Under the pieces are notes generated by a model. That model saw only the letters and a program-made list of their open reading frames with translations. It did not search any database and was not told the DNA's origin. Of a DNA stretch of 13,233 bases, positions 7,026 to 13,233 are shown piece by piece (the stretch's first letter is position 1; each line of letters starts with the position of its first letter). A program made the position numbers and the translations under genes. The stretch covers positions 1 to 13,233 of the forward strand of contig SXYY01000095.1 of assembly GCA_005788145.1 (NCBI GenBank), given 5' to 3'. This DNA is from Bacteroidota bacterium. GTDB lineage: Bacteria > Bacteroidota > Bacteroidia > NS11-12g > UBA955.

Positions 7026-7889
7026 TTAGACAGAACTGGTCTCTAAGATACAGTGATGCACATTTTCGTGCTCGATTTCATGTCTTACCCTCTCCTTGAT
7101 TGCCTCTTGGTCTTCTGCACTCAGTTTGTTTTCTAACATCAGATGGGCGGTCATGGCATTGCGCGTGGTGCTCAGCGCCCAAATGTGGAGATGATCTACA
7201 GCGCTTACTCCTGGGATACTCAGTATTCTCGATTCAACCAATGCGATGTCGATTCCCTCAGGCACACCATCCAAACTTAACCGCAAACTTTGTCGAAATA
7301 AATTCAGGGTACCAACCAAAATGACCATACATACCAGTATGCCGAGGATCGGGTCGATCATCGCAACGCCCGTATAGCTAATGAGTAAGCCCCCAATTAA
7401 GACAGCAAGACTCACTCCGGCATCTGCCGCCATGTGCAAGTAAGCCGCCCGAGAGTTGAGTTCGTTGTTACTCATGAATAACAGTGCTGTGGCCGTGTTA
7501 ATAATCACACCAACCCCTGCAACCCAACTCACAACGCTTCCCGATGTGGGCTGTGGATCGATGAATCGGGTATACGCTTCATGTCCCATAGAACTTATGG
7601 CAATGAACAACAATACACAGTTTGCCAATGATGCCAAAATGGTGGCCTTGGAAAATCCATAAGTGTATTCCTTTGTGGGTTGCTTCGCAGCCATTTTAAA
7701 GGCAAACAAACTAATGATCAGTCCGGCTACATCGCCCAAGTTGTGCCAAGCATCTGCCAAAAGGGATAAGCTGTTGATTTTTATACCATAACCAAATTCT
7801 ACAACGACAAATACAAAGTTGAGTACAATGCCCGCCAGGAAACGGGGACCCATGTTGTGCTGTGGCGCGCTGTGACTGTGGTTGTGCAT
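7026..7889 (-). CDS. cation diffusion facilitator (CDF) family metal exporter, probably for zinc
   Basis: 287 residues with ATG start, typical for ZitB/CzcD-like CDF proteins. These inner-membrane antiporters export divalent metal, usually Zn(II), in exchange for protons. Six hydrophobic segments can be seen between about 15 and 195. The transport site is of the HD-HD type found in zinc CDFs: H49 and D53 (ADAWHNLGD) in the second helix, and H152 and D156 (HMAADAGVS) in the fifth. The N-terminus has a short His-rich tail (H2, H4, H6, H11). The cytoplasmic C-terminal domain (about 205-287) has the usual DHLHIWAL motif at 232-239 and a late HENVHHCILE segment. It is the last gene of a four-gene run, 15 nt after the SprT-like gene. 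Metal specificity is inferred from the HD-HD pattern; Cd, Co or Ni are possible. Confidence 0.93.
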   Translation of the reverse strand: MHNHSHSAPQHNMGPRFLAGIVLNFVFVVVEFGYGIKINSLSLLADAWHNLGDVAGLIISLFAFKMAAKQPTKEYTYGFSKATILASLANCVLLFIAISSMGHEAYTRFIDPQPTSGSVVSWVAGVGVIINTATALLFMSNNELNSRAAYLHMAADAGVSLAVLIGGLLISYTGVAMIDPILGILVCMVILVGTLNLFRQSLRLSLDGVPEGIDIALVESRILSIPGVSAVDHLHIWALSTTRNAMTAHLMLENKLSAEDQEAIKERVRHEIEHENVHHCILETSSV

Positions 7890-7904
7890 GAGAAGAAGTG
7901 CAAA

Positions 7905-8525
7905 TTACTGATTTAATACGGGTTTGCACTGCATCAATCCTGGAACCAAATAGATTTTCCCTGTTTGTCGTTCCGTACAACGAAATCGCGTGCGCATTTT
8001 CTCCATTTTCTTGAATTGACGTCCATCTTGCGTTTCAAACACCAATCCCATCGGGATTTCCTCCACCAGAACCCACTCCGAACCTTCATCGTATTTCCTC
8101 AGTGTTCTCACCAACTGAGCATCGGTGCAACTGCTGGCTTTTGGATTTTTCAGGTATTTGTTGAGCGCTGAGTGAACATCTGTGGGTAATAAATTCTGTT
8201 GCACAATGGGCGAACTGACCAATTGAAATTCGCGTTTCCATTCAACGCCATGGGGTGGTACCCGTGGACCTGATTTTTCAAAATTCAATAGATGCGCAAC
8301 CTCGTGCATGAAGGTAATGAGGAACGCGAAGGGGTTCAAATCGCGGTTGATGGATATCCGATGGCTATTGTCTTCGGTTGGGGGACGGTAATCGCCAAGT
8401 TTTGTTAACCGCGGGTTTTTGATGCGAAGCTGGATTTTGTGCTTTTCCATCAAATCGGCTGCATACAACTCACTCCCAGCAGGTAAGTATTTCCGCAATA
8501 CGGGTATGAGTTGCTCCTTGTTCAC
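7905..8525 (-). CDS. SprT-like zinc metalloprotein
   Basis: 206 residues, GTG start 8 nt after the lhgO stop codon, so translation is probably coupled to lhgO. The SprT-like domain covers about 10-125. It has the metal-binding HExxH as H74, E75 and H78 (FMHEVAHLLNF) and a likely third ligand H92 in PHGVEWKREF, the HG..W arrangement of the family. Eukaryotic relatives (SPRTN) cleave DNA-protein crosslinks; the role of the bacterial proteins is largely unknown, so a DNA-repair or protease function is inference only. The C-terminal part (about 125-206) has Cys at 133, in FRCTE and in MQCKP, not the paired CxxC motifs of a full zinc ribbon. The ATT/ATC codons upstream in frame are unlikely starts. 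Its place before a zinc-type exporter may be coincidence. Confidence 0.85.
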   Translation of the reverse strand: MNKEQLIPVLRKYLPAGSELYAADLMEKHKIQLRIKNPRLTKLGDYRPPTEDNSHRISINRDLNPFAFLITFMHEVAHLLNFEKSGPRVPPHGVEWKREFQLVSSPIVQQNLLPTDVHSALNKYLKNPKASSCTDAQLVRTLRKYDEGSEWVLVEEIPMGLVFETQDGRQFKKMEKMRTRFRCTERQTGKIYLVPGLMQCKPVLNQ

Positions 8526-8533
8526 GCAGATAA

Positions 8534-9736
8534 TTAAGCCAATTTTTTCAATGCGCGTTCAGCAACCTCCAATCCAATGGAAAGAGAACTTGTTGCGGCC
8601 GGACTCGGTGCATTCAAGACATGGATGAATGCGGTGCTTTCTTGAATGTAGAAATCATCGATCAATCCGCCGTCTTTATCGCAAGCCTGGGCGCGAACAC
8701 CAGCCCCAGCGGGCTCCAAGTCGTCTTCTTGTATGGCAGGAACCAATTGCTGTAATGCTTTGACAAATGCAGGTTTAAAGAATGATCTATGATATTCCCC
8801 CAAACCGGTCTTCCAGTATTTGCTTGCCACCTTGCGGAATCCGCCAAAAGAAATGCTCTCCCAGAATTCGCTCCACTTGAAATCGGTTTTCTTGTAGCCT
8901 TCGCGTTGGAAAGCGAATACGGCATTTGGTCCTGCTTCAATTTCGCCGCTAATTCTGCGTGTGAAATGTACGCCCAAGAAAGGGAAGTTGGGATCGGGCA
9001 CAGGGTAAATCAAATTTTTCACCAAATGGGCTTTCTCTGGTTTGATGCTATAATACTCCCCACGGAAAGGGATGATTTTCATGTTTAGTTTCTCCCCGGC
9101 CATCGCTGCCACTTTATCGCAATACAAACCTGCGCAGTTAATGACCATCGTTGCTTCGTAGCGCGCTGTCGTGGTGTGGATCACAGCCCCATTTTGTGCA
9201 GGAACAATGGCTTCTATTTTCACCGACGTTAGAATCTGTCCGTTGGGATGCGCCTCAATTTTCTCCGCCAATTTTTCCGCAACGGCTTTGTAATCAACGA
9301 TACCGGTTTGGGGTACAAATACACCCTTGATACCACTGCAATGCGGTTCGTATTGTTTGATTTCTTCTTGACTCAAGAATCGCAGTCCCGACAGTCCATT
9401 TTGGATACCGCGCTGATAGAGTGCTTCTAATCCAGTAATTTCTTCCGGTTTGATGGCAACGATAACCTTTCCGCAGAGTTCGTAATCGATATTCTCAGAT
9501 TTACAAAAATCCAAAAGCATGTCGTATCCACGCAAACAGTTTTTTGCTTTCAAACTGCCAGGCTTGTAGTAAATGCCAGAGTGGATCACTCCGCTATTGT
9601 TTCCAGTTTGGTGCTTGGCAACGCGGTCTTCCTTCTCCAAAATGGTCACATTCAAATTCTCATTCAATTGGAGTAGTTGGTATCCCGTTGAAAGTCCAAC
9701 GATACCCCCGCCAATAATCAATACATCTGTTTTCAT
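8534..9736 (-). CDS. lhgO: L-2-hydroxyglutarate oxidase/dehydrogenase (FAD-dependent)
   Basis: 400 residues, the normal length. The enzyme oxidises L-2-hydroxyglutarate to 2-oxoglutarate, removing a by-product of unspecific 2-oxoglutarate reduction; in E. coli it passes electrons to the membrane quinone pool. The N-terminal FAD-binding Rossmann fold shows VLIIGGGIVGLSTGYQL (G9, G11, G14) and an acidic strand end at E34 (TILEKE). The family signature HQTGNNSGVIHSGIYYKPGS lies at 42-61. TGIVDYKAVAEKLAEKI and MVINCAGLYCDKVA fit the DAO-type substrate and second FAD regions. Near the C-terminus AGAGVRAQACDKDG and NAPSPAATSSLSIG match the closing FAD contacts of the family. The ATG start is 17 nt after the DUF2851 stop, and a perfect -7 promoter box overlaps that stop. 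No break or missing motif is visible. Confidence 0.95.
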   Translation of the reverse strand: MKTDVLIIGGGIVGLSTGYQLLQLNENLNVTILEKEDRVAKHQTGNNSGVIHSGIYYKPGSLKAKNCLRGYDMLLDFCKSENIDYELCGKVIVAIKPEEITGLEALYQRGIQNGLSGLRFLSQEEIKQYEPHCSGIKGVFVPQTGIVDYKAVAEKLAEKIEAHPNGQILTSVKIEAIVPAQNGAVIHTTTARYEATMVINCAGLYCDKVAAMAGEKLNMKIIPFRGEYYSIKPEKAHLVKNLIYPVPDPNFPFLGVHFTRRISGEIEAGPNAVFAFQREGYKKTDFKWSEFWESISFGGFRKVASKYWKTGLGEYHRSFFKPAFVKALQQLVPAIQEDDLEPAGAGVRAQACDKDGGLIDDFYIQESTAFIHVLNAPSPAATSSLSIGLEVAERALKKLA

Positions 9737-9748
9737 GAATCGGTATCA

Positions 9749-9780
9749 CAAAGTTAAGGGCTGCTGCCCATGAATGGCAA
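9749..9780 (-). promoter_or_regulatory. internal promoter candidate for lhgO
   Basis: On the minus strand TTG (9780-9778), a 21-nt spacer and TAACTTTG (9756-9749, perfect TAnnTTTG) precede lhgO. The TAA that begins the -7 box is also the stop codon of the DUF2851 gene. The box ends 12 nt before the lhgO ATG, so a very short leader is predicted. lhgO and the two genes after it could be expressed apart from the first gene. Confidence 0.55.
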
Positions 9781-11079
9781 GTTTAATATGTGTTGTCCGA
9801 TACCGCAGTCCGTACATTTTTTCTGTGAGCAATACTGGTGGTGTTGTCCGATCAGCGACTGACTCATTTTGGTCGAAGTGTTTTTAATACCAAGGCAATC
9901 TAACTGCTTGGTGATACGGTTGTGTTCTGCAGGAAGTTGCTCCAACAATTCCATCGCCAATGCCGAATGCTGGGGTTTGTGCGACTCAAGACCATAGGCA
10001 AACAGGAAGGGAATAAAACCATTGGTGATCACTTGTAATTCATGTTCCCTTCCATTCTGGGTGGCATGGTGGGCACTCATTTTACCAAGTGAAAAGTGAT
10101 CCGACCAATAATCGGAAGCGGTGGATGAGAAATGATCAATCCAAAAGCGCAATTGGATTTTGGGTGGTTCAAAAAGCATATGTAAATCAGCATCGCAACG
10201 GATGAGCCATTCGGAAAATTGAGCCATTCGAATTTGGGGAAAGGCACTCGGTCGGATTTGCTTTGTGTTCCAAAGCGGATTGCTGGGTACGAAGCCATGT
10301 TTGAGTTGTAAATAGGCGTAGCGATCGATCAAATCTCTGTGGTAATCATCGAGTGCTATTTCGGGAGTCTGATCGTTGTCTATCGCCATTATTTCTCCGG
10401 ATCCACACATCAACCATCCCGCTTGTCCGAACAAATAAGCAGTCAGGGTTAATGGGTTTCGATTTCGCATTATAAACGGTTTGTTAAAATGCTGCAGCAT
10501 GAATTGACTGCCAGATTGATTTGCCTTGCCCATCCACGCAGTAAAAATCAGTTCTAATGCAGTGAACCACCAGTCGCCGTTGTGTTGTTGACGGATGTTG
10601 AGCACTTTGGTGGTTTTTTCATGGATCCTTTTGGTTAGTGCGATTTGCAGTTGAGATCGTTTGACTTTTTCATCGCACAGCGATAGTAGTGGTTGACACG
10701 GCAATGGGTGGTTGCTTTGGAATTCATCGAGTTTATTTTGATCGATCCGATGTTTTAATTGCAAACACTCAAGGGCTTGGCCGTTTTGGAGATGACAATC
10801 CTTGTTGTTCTCAAATACAACGTGAAGCACAGTTTGGTTGTATCGGGTATCTGTGTGATGTTGGTGCGCATACCAATCGGAGGCTTTGGTATGTATTTCA
10901 ATTGCACCACAAAGGAGCACGCCATCGATGGAAATTTGGGCATGCAGAAAATCCGGACCGTTTTGGTCGTTCCAATCACCCCGATGGTGGATTTGCAATT
11001 CTTTGCCCGAATCCGTTTTCAAATGTTGGGGGTAGAAGGCTTGTTGCGCCCAGATGTTCTGCAGTCCAATCTCTTTCAC
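9754..11079 (-). CDS. DUF2851 family protein of unknown function
   Basis: 441 residues, close to family length. The first possible start after the in-frame stop at 11101-11103 is the GTG at 11079; it places the N-terminal GLQNIW...FYPQHLKTDSG segment where relatives have it. The conserved N-terminal block includes GPDF (41-44), GAIEIHTKASDW (58-69), H72, H74, D77, Y80 and VLHVVFEN (84-91). The C-terminus carries the family's cysteine motif: C417, C422 and C425 in YCSQKKCTDCGIGQHIL, perhaps metal-binding. No signal peptide or membrane helix is seen, so it should be cytoplasmic. The family is widespread in Bacteroidota and has no established function; the N-terminal D...ExHxK pattern recalls PD-(D/E)XK nucleases, which I cannot confirm. 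It heads the minus-strand run and diverges from the GT2 gene. Confidence 0.85.
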   Translation of the reverse strand: MKEIGLQNIWAQQAFYPQHLKTDSGKELQIHHRGDWNDQNGPDFLHAQISIDGVLLCGAIEIHTKASDWYAHQHHTDTRYNQTVLHVVFENNKDCHLQNGQALECLQLKHRIDQNKLDEFQSNHPLPCQPLLSLCDEKVKRSQLQIALTKRIHEKTTKVLNIRQQHNGDWWFTALELIFTAWMGKANQSGSQFMLQHFNKPFIMRNRNPLTLTAYLFGQAGWLMCGSGEIMAIDNDQTPEIALDDYHRDLIDRYAYLQLKHGFVPSNPLWNTKQIRPSAFPQIRMAQFSEWLIRCDADLHMLFEPPKIQLRFWIDHFSSTASDYWSDHFSLGKMSAHHATQNGREHELQVITNGFIPFLFAYGLESHKPQHSALAMELLEQLPAEHNRITKQLDCLGIKNTSTKMSQSLIGQHHQYCSQKKCTDCGIGQHILNLPFMGSSP

Positions 11080-11083
11080 AACA

Positions 11084-11115
11084 CAAAGTTCCGAGGCGAA
11101 TCAGAATGCGCCAAA
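11084..11115 (-). promoter_or_regulatory. promoter candidate for the DUF2851-lhgO-SprT-CDF run
   Basis: On the minus strand TTTG (11115-11112), a 20-nt spacer and GAACTTTG (11091-11084, 7 of 8 to TAnnTTTG) lie directly before the GTG start at 11079. Only 4 nt separate the box from the start codon, so the mRNA would begin at or next to GTG. Confidence 0.45.
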
Positions 11116-11204
11116 TCACAAGGTCTCCATTGGCGAACTTTGCAACGCCGAAATCCTGTGTAGTAAAAATCGCAACGATAATCCGTTTTTCAGGGAGTAT
11201 CCGT

Positions 11205-11212
11205 TAATTTTG
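11205..11212 (+). promoter_or_regulatory. -7 promoter element for the glycosyltransferase pair
   Basis: TAATTTTG is a perfect TAnnTTTG match ending 10 nt before the ATG at 11223. No TTG lies at the expected -33 distance; only a T-run (11186-11190) is nearby. It sits in the 143-nt region shared with the divergent DUF2851 gene. Confidence 0.45.
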
Positions 11213-11222
11213 TTCATTCGTC

Positions 11223-12026
11223 ATGAGTATCAGCAAACTTTCCATCGTGATTCCTGCCTACAACGAGGCAAAGACCATTCACCACATTCTAAACAAAGTG
11301 GCGGCGGTCGAATTGATTCAAGGTATTCAAAAGGAAGTAATTGTTGTGAATGACTGCAGTACCGACAATACATCAACTGTCTTGCGTGAATATGCGGCGC
11401 AGCACCCGGAAATGGGATTGCAGCTGTTTGATCACCCATTCAACAAGGGAAAAGGAGCGGCGCTTCATACGGGTATTGAGAAAGCCACTGGCGATGTGCT
11501 GGTGATTCAGGATGCCGATTTGGAATATGATCCCAACGAATTTAACATATTGCTTAAGCCGATCACGGATGGATTTGCGGATGTTGTTTTTGGGAGTCGA
11601 TTCATGGGTGGAAAGCCCCACAGGATTTTGTTCTTTTGGCATAGTATCGGCAATAAATTCTTGACATTTTTGAGTAACATGCTCACAAATTTGAATTTGA
11701 CCGATATGGAAACTTGTTACAAAATGTTCCGTACGGAGATGGTTCAATCGCTGAAATTACAAGAAAAGCGGTTTGGATTCGAGCCTGAGGTAACGGCGAA
11801 AATTGCGCGTATCCCCGGTGTGAGAATTTATGAGGTGGGGATTAGCTACTACGGAAGAACCTTTGAGGAAGGCAAGAAAATTGGCTGGAAAGATGGCTTT
11901 CGCGCCATTTACTGTATTGTGAAATACAACCATAAAAAGGCGTTGAGTTATGTAGTCCTTTTGCTGTTGATCTCAGCAATCATAGCTGCCGCTTATGTTG
12001 GCTTGATGGCTTGGGCGATCCTGTAA
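11223..12026 (+). CDS. family 2 glycosyltransferase, polyprenyl-phosphate sugar synthase (DPM1-like)
   Basis: 267 residues. The GT-A fold starts with LSIVIPAYNEAKTI (6-19) and VIVVNDCSTDNT (39-50), which bind the nucleotide sugar. The metal-binding DxD is D97/D99 in VIQDADLEYDP. GSRFMGGK (124-131), LTDMETCYKMFR (159-170), GFEPE (185-189) and YYGRTFEEGKKIGWKDGFRA (209-228) match dolichyl-phosphate mannose/undecaprenyl-phosphate glucose synthase-like proteins. These transfer a sugar from a nucleotide donor to polyprenyl phosphate on the cytoplasmic face. One hydrophobic segment at about 241-266 should anchor the C-terminus in the inner membrane; most relatives have none to two. The sugar cannot be told from sequence. 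It is followed after 29 nt by a GT-C type glycosyltransferase gene, the enzyme class that uses such lipid-linked sugars, so the pair is probably cotranscribed and works in sequence. Confidence 0.9.
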   Translation: MSISKLSIVIPAYNEAKTIHHILNKVAAVELIQGIQKEVIVVNDCSTDNTSTVLREYAAQHPEMGLQLFDHPFNKGKGAALHTGIEKATGDVLVIQDADLEYDPNEFNILLKPITDGFADVVFGSRFMGGKPHRILFFWHSIGNKFLTFLSNMLTNLNLTDMETCYKMFRTEMVQSLKLQEKRFGFEPEVTAKIARIPGVRIYEVGISYYGRTFEEGKKIGWKDGFRAIYCIVKYNHKKALSYVVLLLLISAIIAAAYVGLMAWAIL

Positions 12027-12055
12027 AGTACAATTCATCATTGATTAGCGAGAGA

Positions 12056-13233
12056 ATGTTTCAGCAACTACAAAAATACCAATGGATTATTGTGTTGTTG
12101 ATTGCCATCATTGGCGGGGGACTTTGCATGGATGCCGGCCACGAATGGGGCGATGATTTCGCAATGTATCTTCACCAAGCACAATGTTGGATTGATGGGG
12201 GTATGCCTTCGTTGCTATCAACAAACAAACTTTGCATGGATGAGTCGGACGGTCTCGTGGGTCCCTATCTCTACCCGCAAGGATATCCCTTGTTTTTGAG
12301 TTTTTTCATGCGATTCTTTGGGCTGTTGGGAGTTCAGGGGTTGTCGTTAATCTACTGTTTGAAATGGGCCAATTATGGTGTGTTTTTGATTGTTTTGGTG
12401 GCGTACTTGCGGTGGTTGAATCGAGTGTTTGATGGACATTGGGGCAAGATTTTTCTGGCTTTTGTTTTGGTGGCATGGCACCCGAAAATTTGGGAAGCGG
12501 CTGATCGATTGACCTCTGATTTGTGGTTTGCCGGCTTAGTGATATTGTTTTTTCAAACGTTGGGTACGCCATTCAAGGGTTGGATTTCGAAATCGCTTAC
12601 CTTGTCGTTGCTGGTTTTTGTGGCAACGGCTACGCGCAGCAATGGCATATTCTTGATTGGGACTTGGTTTGTTTGGGAATGGTTGGATTACAGAAAAACC
12701 GAAAGCGTCGACAACCGTGTGGTTTCCTTGATGATGGGTACCATGGCCGGTTTCTTCGCTTTGTATGCCGATGCAGGCAATGGGTCCAATCACTGGCAAT
12801 TGCTCAAAGAAATAGATGCCAAAACCATTGTTCACAATTTTGGGGTGTATTTGGAAATGGCAGGGAGTTATCCATATTGGCATCTCGCGACCCTACTGAA
12901 GTTGTTGGTGCATCCCTTGTTGTGGTTGGCTGTTTTGGTATTCTGGGTTCTGGTTGTTCTGGGCTTTAGAACCCACAATTCCGAAAAATGGGCAATGGGT
13001 GTGTTTGTGTTGCTGAATTTTGGACTTTACATCGTTTGGCCTTCGGTTCAAGGAATGCGGTTTTTGTTTCCATTGTTGCCATTTTTGATGGTCTTTTTTG
13101 TTGGTGGGTTGGGCGCAAGTTGGACAAGGGCAGGACTTCCTTGGTTGAACAGACAATCTTGGATTCCTGAGGGTATGAAAAGTGCCAAGTTTGTTGTGGG
13201 TTTGGCCGCTGCAGTGGTTTTGGTGCAGGGCAC
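12056..13233 (+). CDS. multi-spanning GT-C type (GT39/ArnT-like) membrane glycosyltransferase, partial
   Basis: The frame opens at ATG 12056-12058 and runs to the window edge (392 complete codons seen, no stop). A first membrane helix (about 10-24) is followed by a loop with WGDDFAMYLHQA (31-42); an acidic pair here (D33, D34) is the expected catalytic and metal site of GT-C enzymes such as protein mannosyltransferase and ArnT. YLYPQGYPLFLSFF (71-84) matches the family's second-helix motif, and ATRSNGIFL (191-199) its later Arg/Gly motif. Many further hydrophobic segments follow (about 105-118, 131-141, 156-168, 181-206, 222-238, 283-305, 316-328, 336-352, 377-391). Such proteins take a sugar from polyprenyl phosphate on the periplasmic side and transfer it to lipid, glycan or protein. 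The acceptor is unknown. The 29-nt gap after the GT2 gene and no separate promoter match suggest an operon. Confidence 0.8.
   Translation, partial: MFQQLQKYQWIIVLLIAIIGGGLCMDAGHEWGDDFAMYLHQAQCWIDGGMPSLLSTNKLCMDESDGLVGPYLYPQGYPLFLSFFMRFFGLLGVQGLSLIYCLKWANYGVFLIVLVAYLRWLNRVFDGHWGKIFLAFVLVAWHPKIWEAADRLTSDLWFAGLVILFFQTLGTPFKGWISKSLTLSLLVFVATATRSNGIFLIGTWFVWEWLDYRKTESVDNRVVSLMMGTMAGFFALYADAGNGSNHWQLLKEIDAKTIVHNFGVYLEMAGSYPYWHLATLLKLLVHPLLWLAVLVFWVLVVLGFRTHNSEKWAMGVFVLLNFGLYIVWPSVQGMRFLFPLLPFLMVFFVGGLGASWTRAGLPWLNRQSWIPEGMKSAKFVVGLAAAVVLVQG

Noticed and set aside
10689..11207. Plus-strand open frame of 172 codons before the GT2 gene
   Set aside because: It overlaps the well-supported DUF2851 gene on the opposite strand and its product is not protein-like in composition.
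12523..12969. Plus-strand open frame of 148 codons near the right edge
   Set aside because: It lies in another frame within the GT-C gene, whose frame from 12056 is continuous and encodes membrane helices and family motifs.

Overview
The window looks like chromosomal DNA of a member of the Bacteroidota. Four signals support this. A SusC/RagA-type TonB-linked outer-membrane protein begins at the left edge. A large secreted metalloprotease ends in a gliding-motility/type IX secretion (T9SS type B) C-terminal domain. DUF2851 and LhgO proteins of the kind common in this phylum are present. Several genes are preceded by the phylum's TAnnTTTG -7 promoter element and lack a clear Shine-Dalgarno sequence. 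The order or family cannot be fixed from this window.

Layout: (1) 1-894, minus strand: N-terminal 298 codons of a SusC-like TonB-dependent transporter, running off the left edge. (2) 895-1151: AT-rich divergent intergenic region. (3) 1152-5396, plus: 1414-residue M4 (thermolysin-like) protease with signal peptide, FTP/PepSY propeptide, catalytic domain, PKD domain, CUB-like domain, seven Ig-like repeats of about 80 residues, and a T9SS sorting domain. (4) 5663-6943, plus: sucB, the E2 subunit of 2-oxoglutarate dehydrogenase, with its own promoter and no sucA beside it. (5) 7026-11079, minus: a tightly packed four-gene run, transcribed DUF2851 -> lhgO -> SprT-like metalloprotein -> CDF cation exporter, with gaps of 17, 8 and 15 nt. 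A second promoter candidate lies inside it, before lhgO. (6) 11223-13233, plus: a dolichyl-phosphate-mannose-synthase-like family 2 glycosyltransferase followed 29 nt later by a GT-C type multi-spanning glycosyltransferase that runs off the right edge.

How the genes fit together: the SusC protein and the protease belong to the cell surface and secretome. sucB and lhgO both concern 2-oxoglutarate: LhgO returns L-2-hydroxyglutarate to 2-oxoglutarate, and SucB is part of the complex that consumes it. The two glycosyltransferases look like a donor/acceptor pair, one making a polyprenyl-phosphate sugar in the cytoplasm and one using it outside the inner membrane. No RNA gene, insertion sequence, phage gene or CRISPR array was seen.

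I found no convincing undescribed system. The points most worth a second look are a perfect 12-bp GC-rich inverted repeat inside the protease gene at a visible change in codon choice, a dense set of Bacteroidetes-type O-glycosylation motifs in the same protein, promoter elements placed so close to start codons that near-leaderless mRNAs are predicted, and a nuclease-like residue pattern in the DUF2851 protein.
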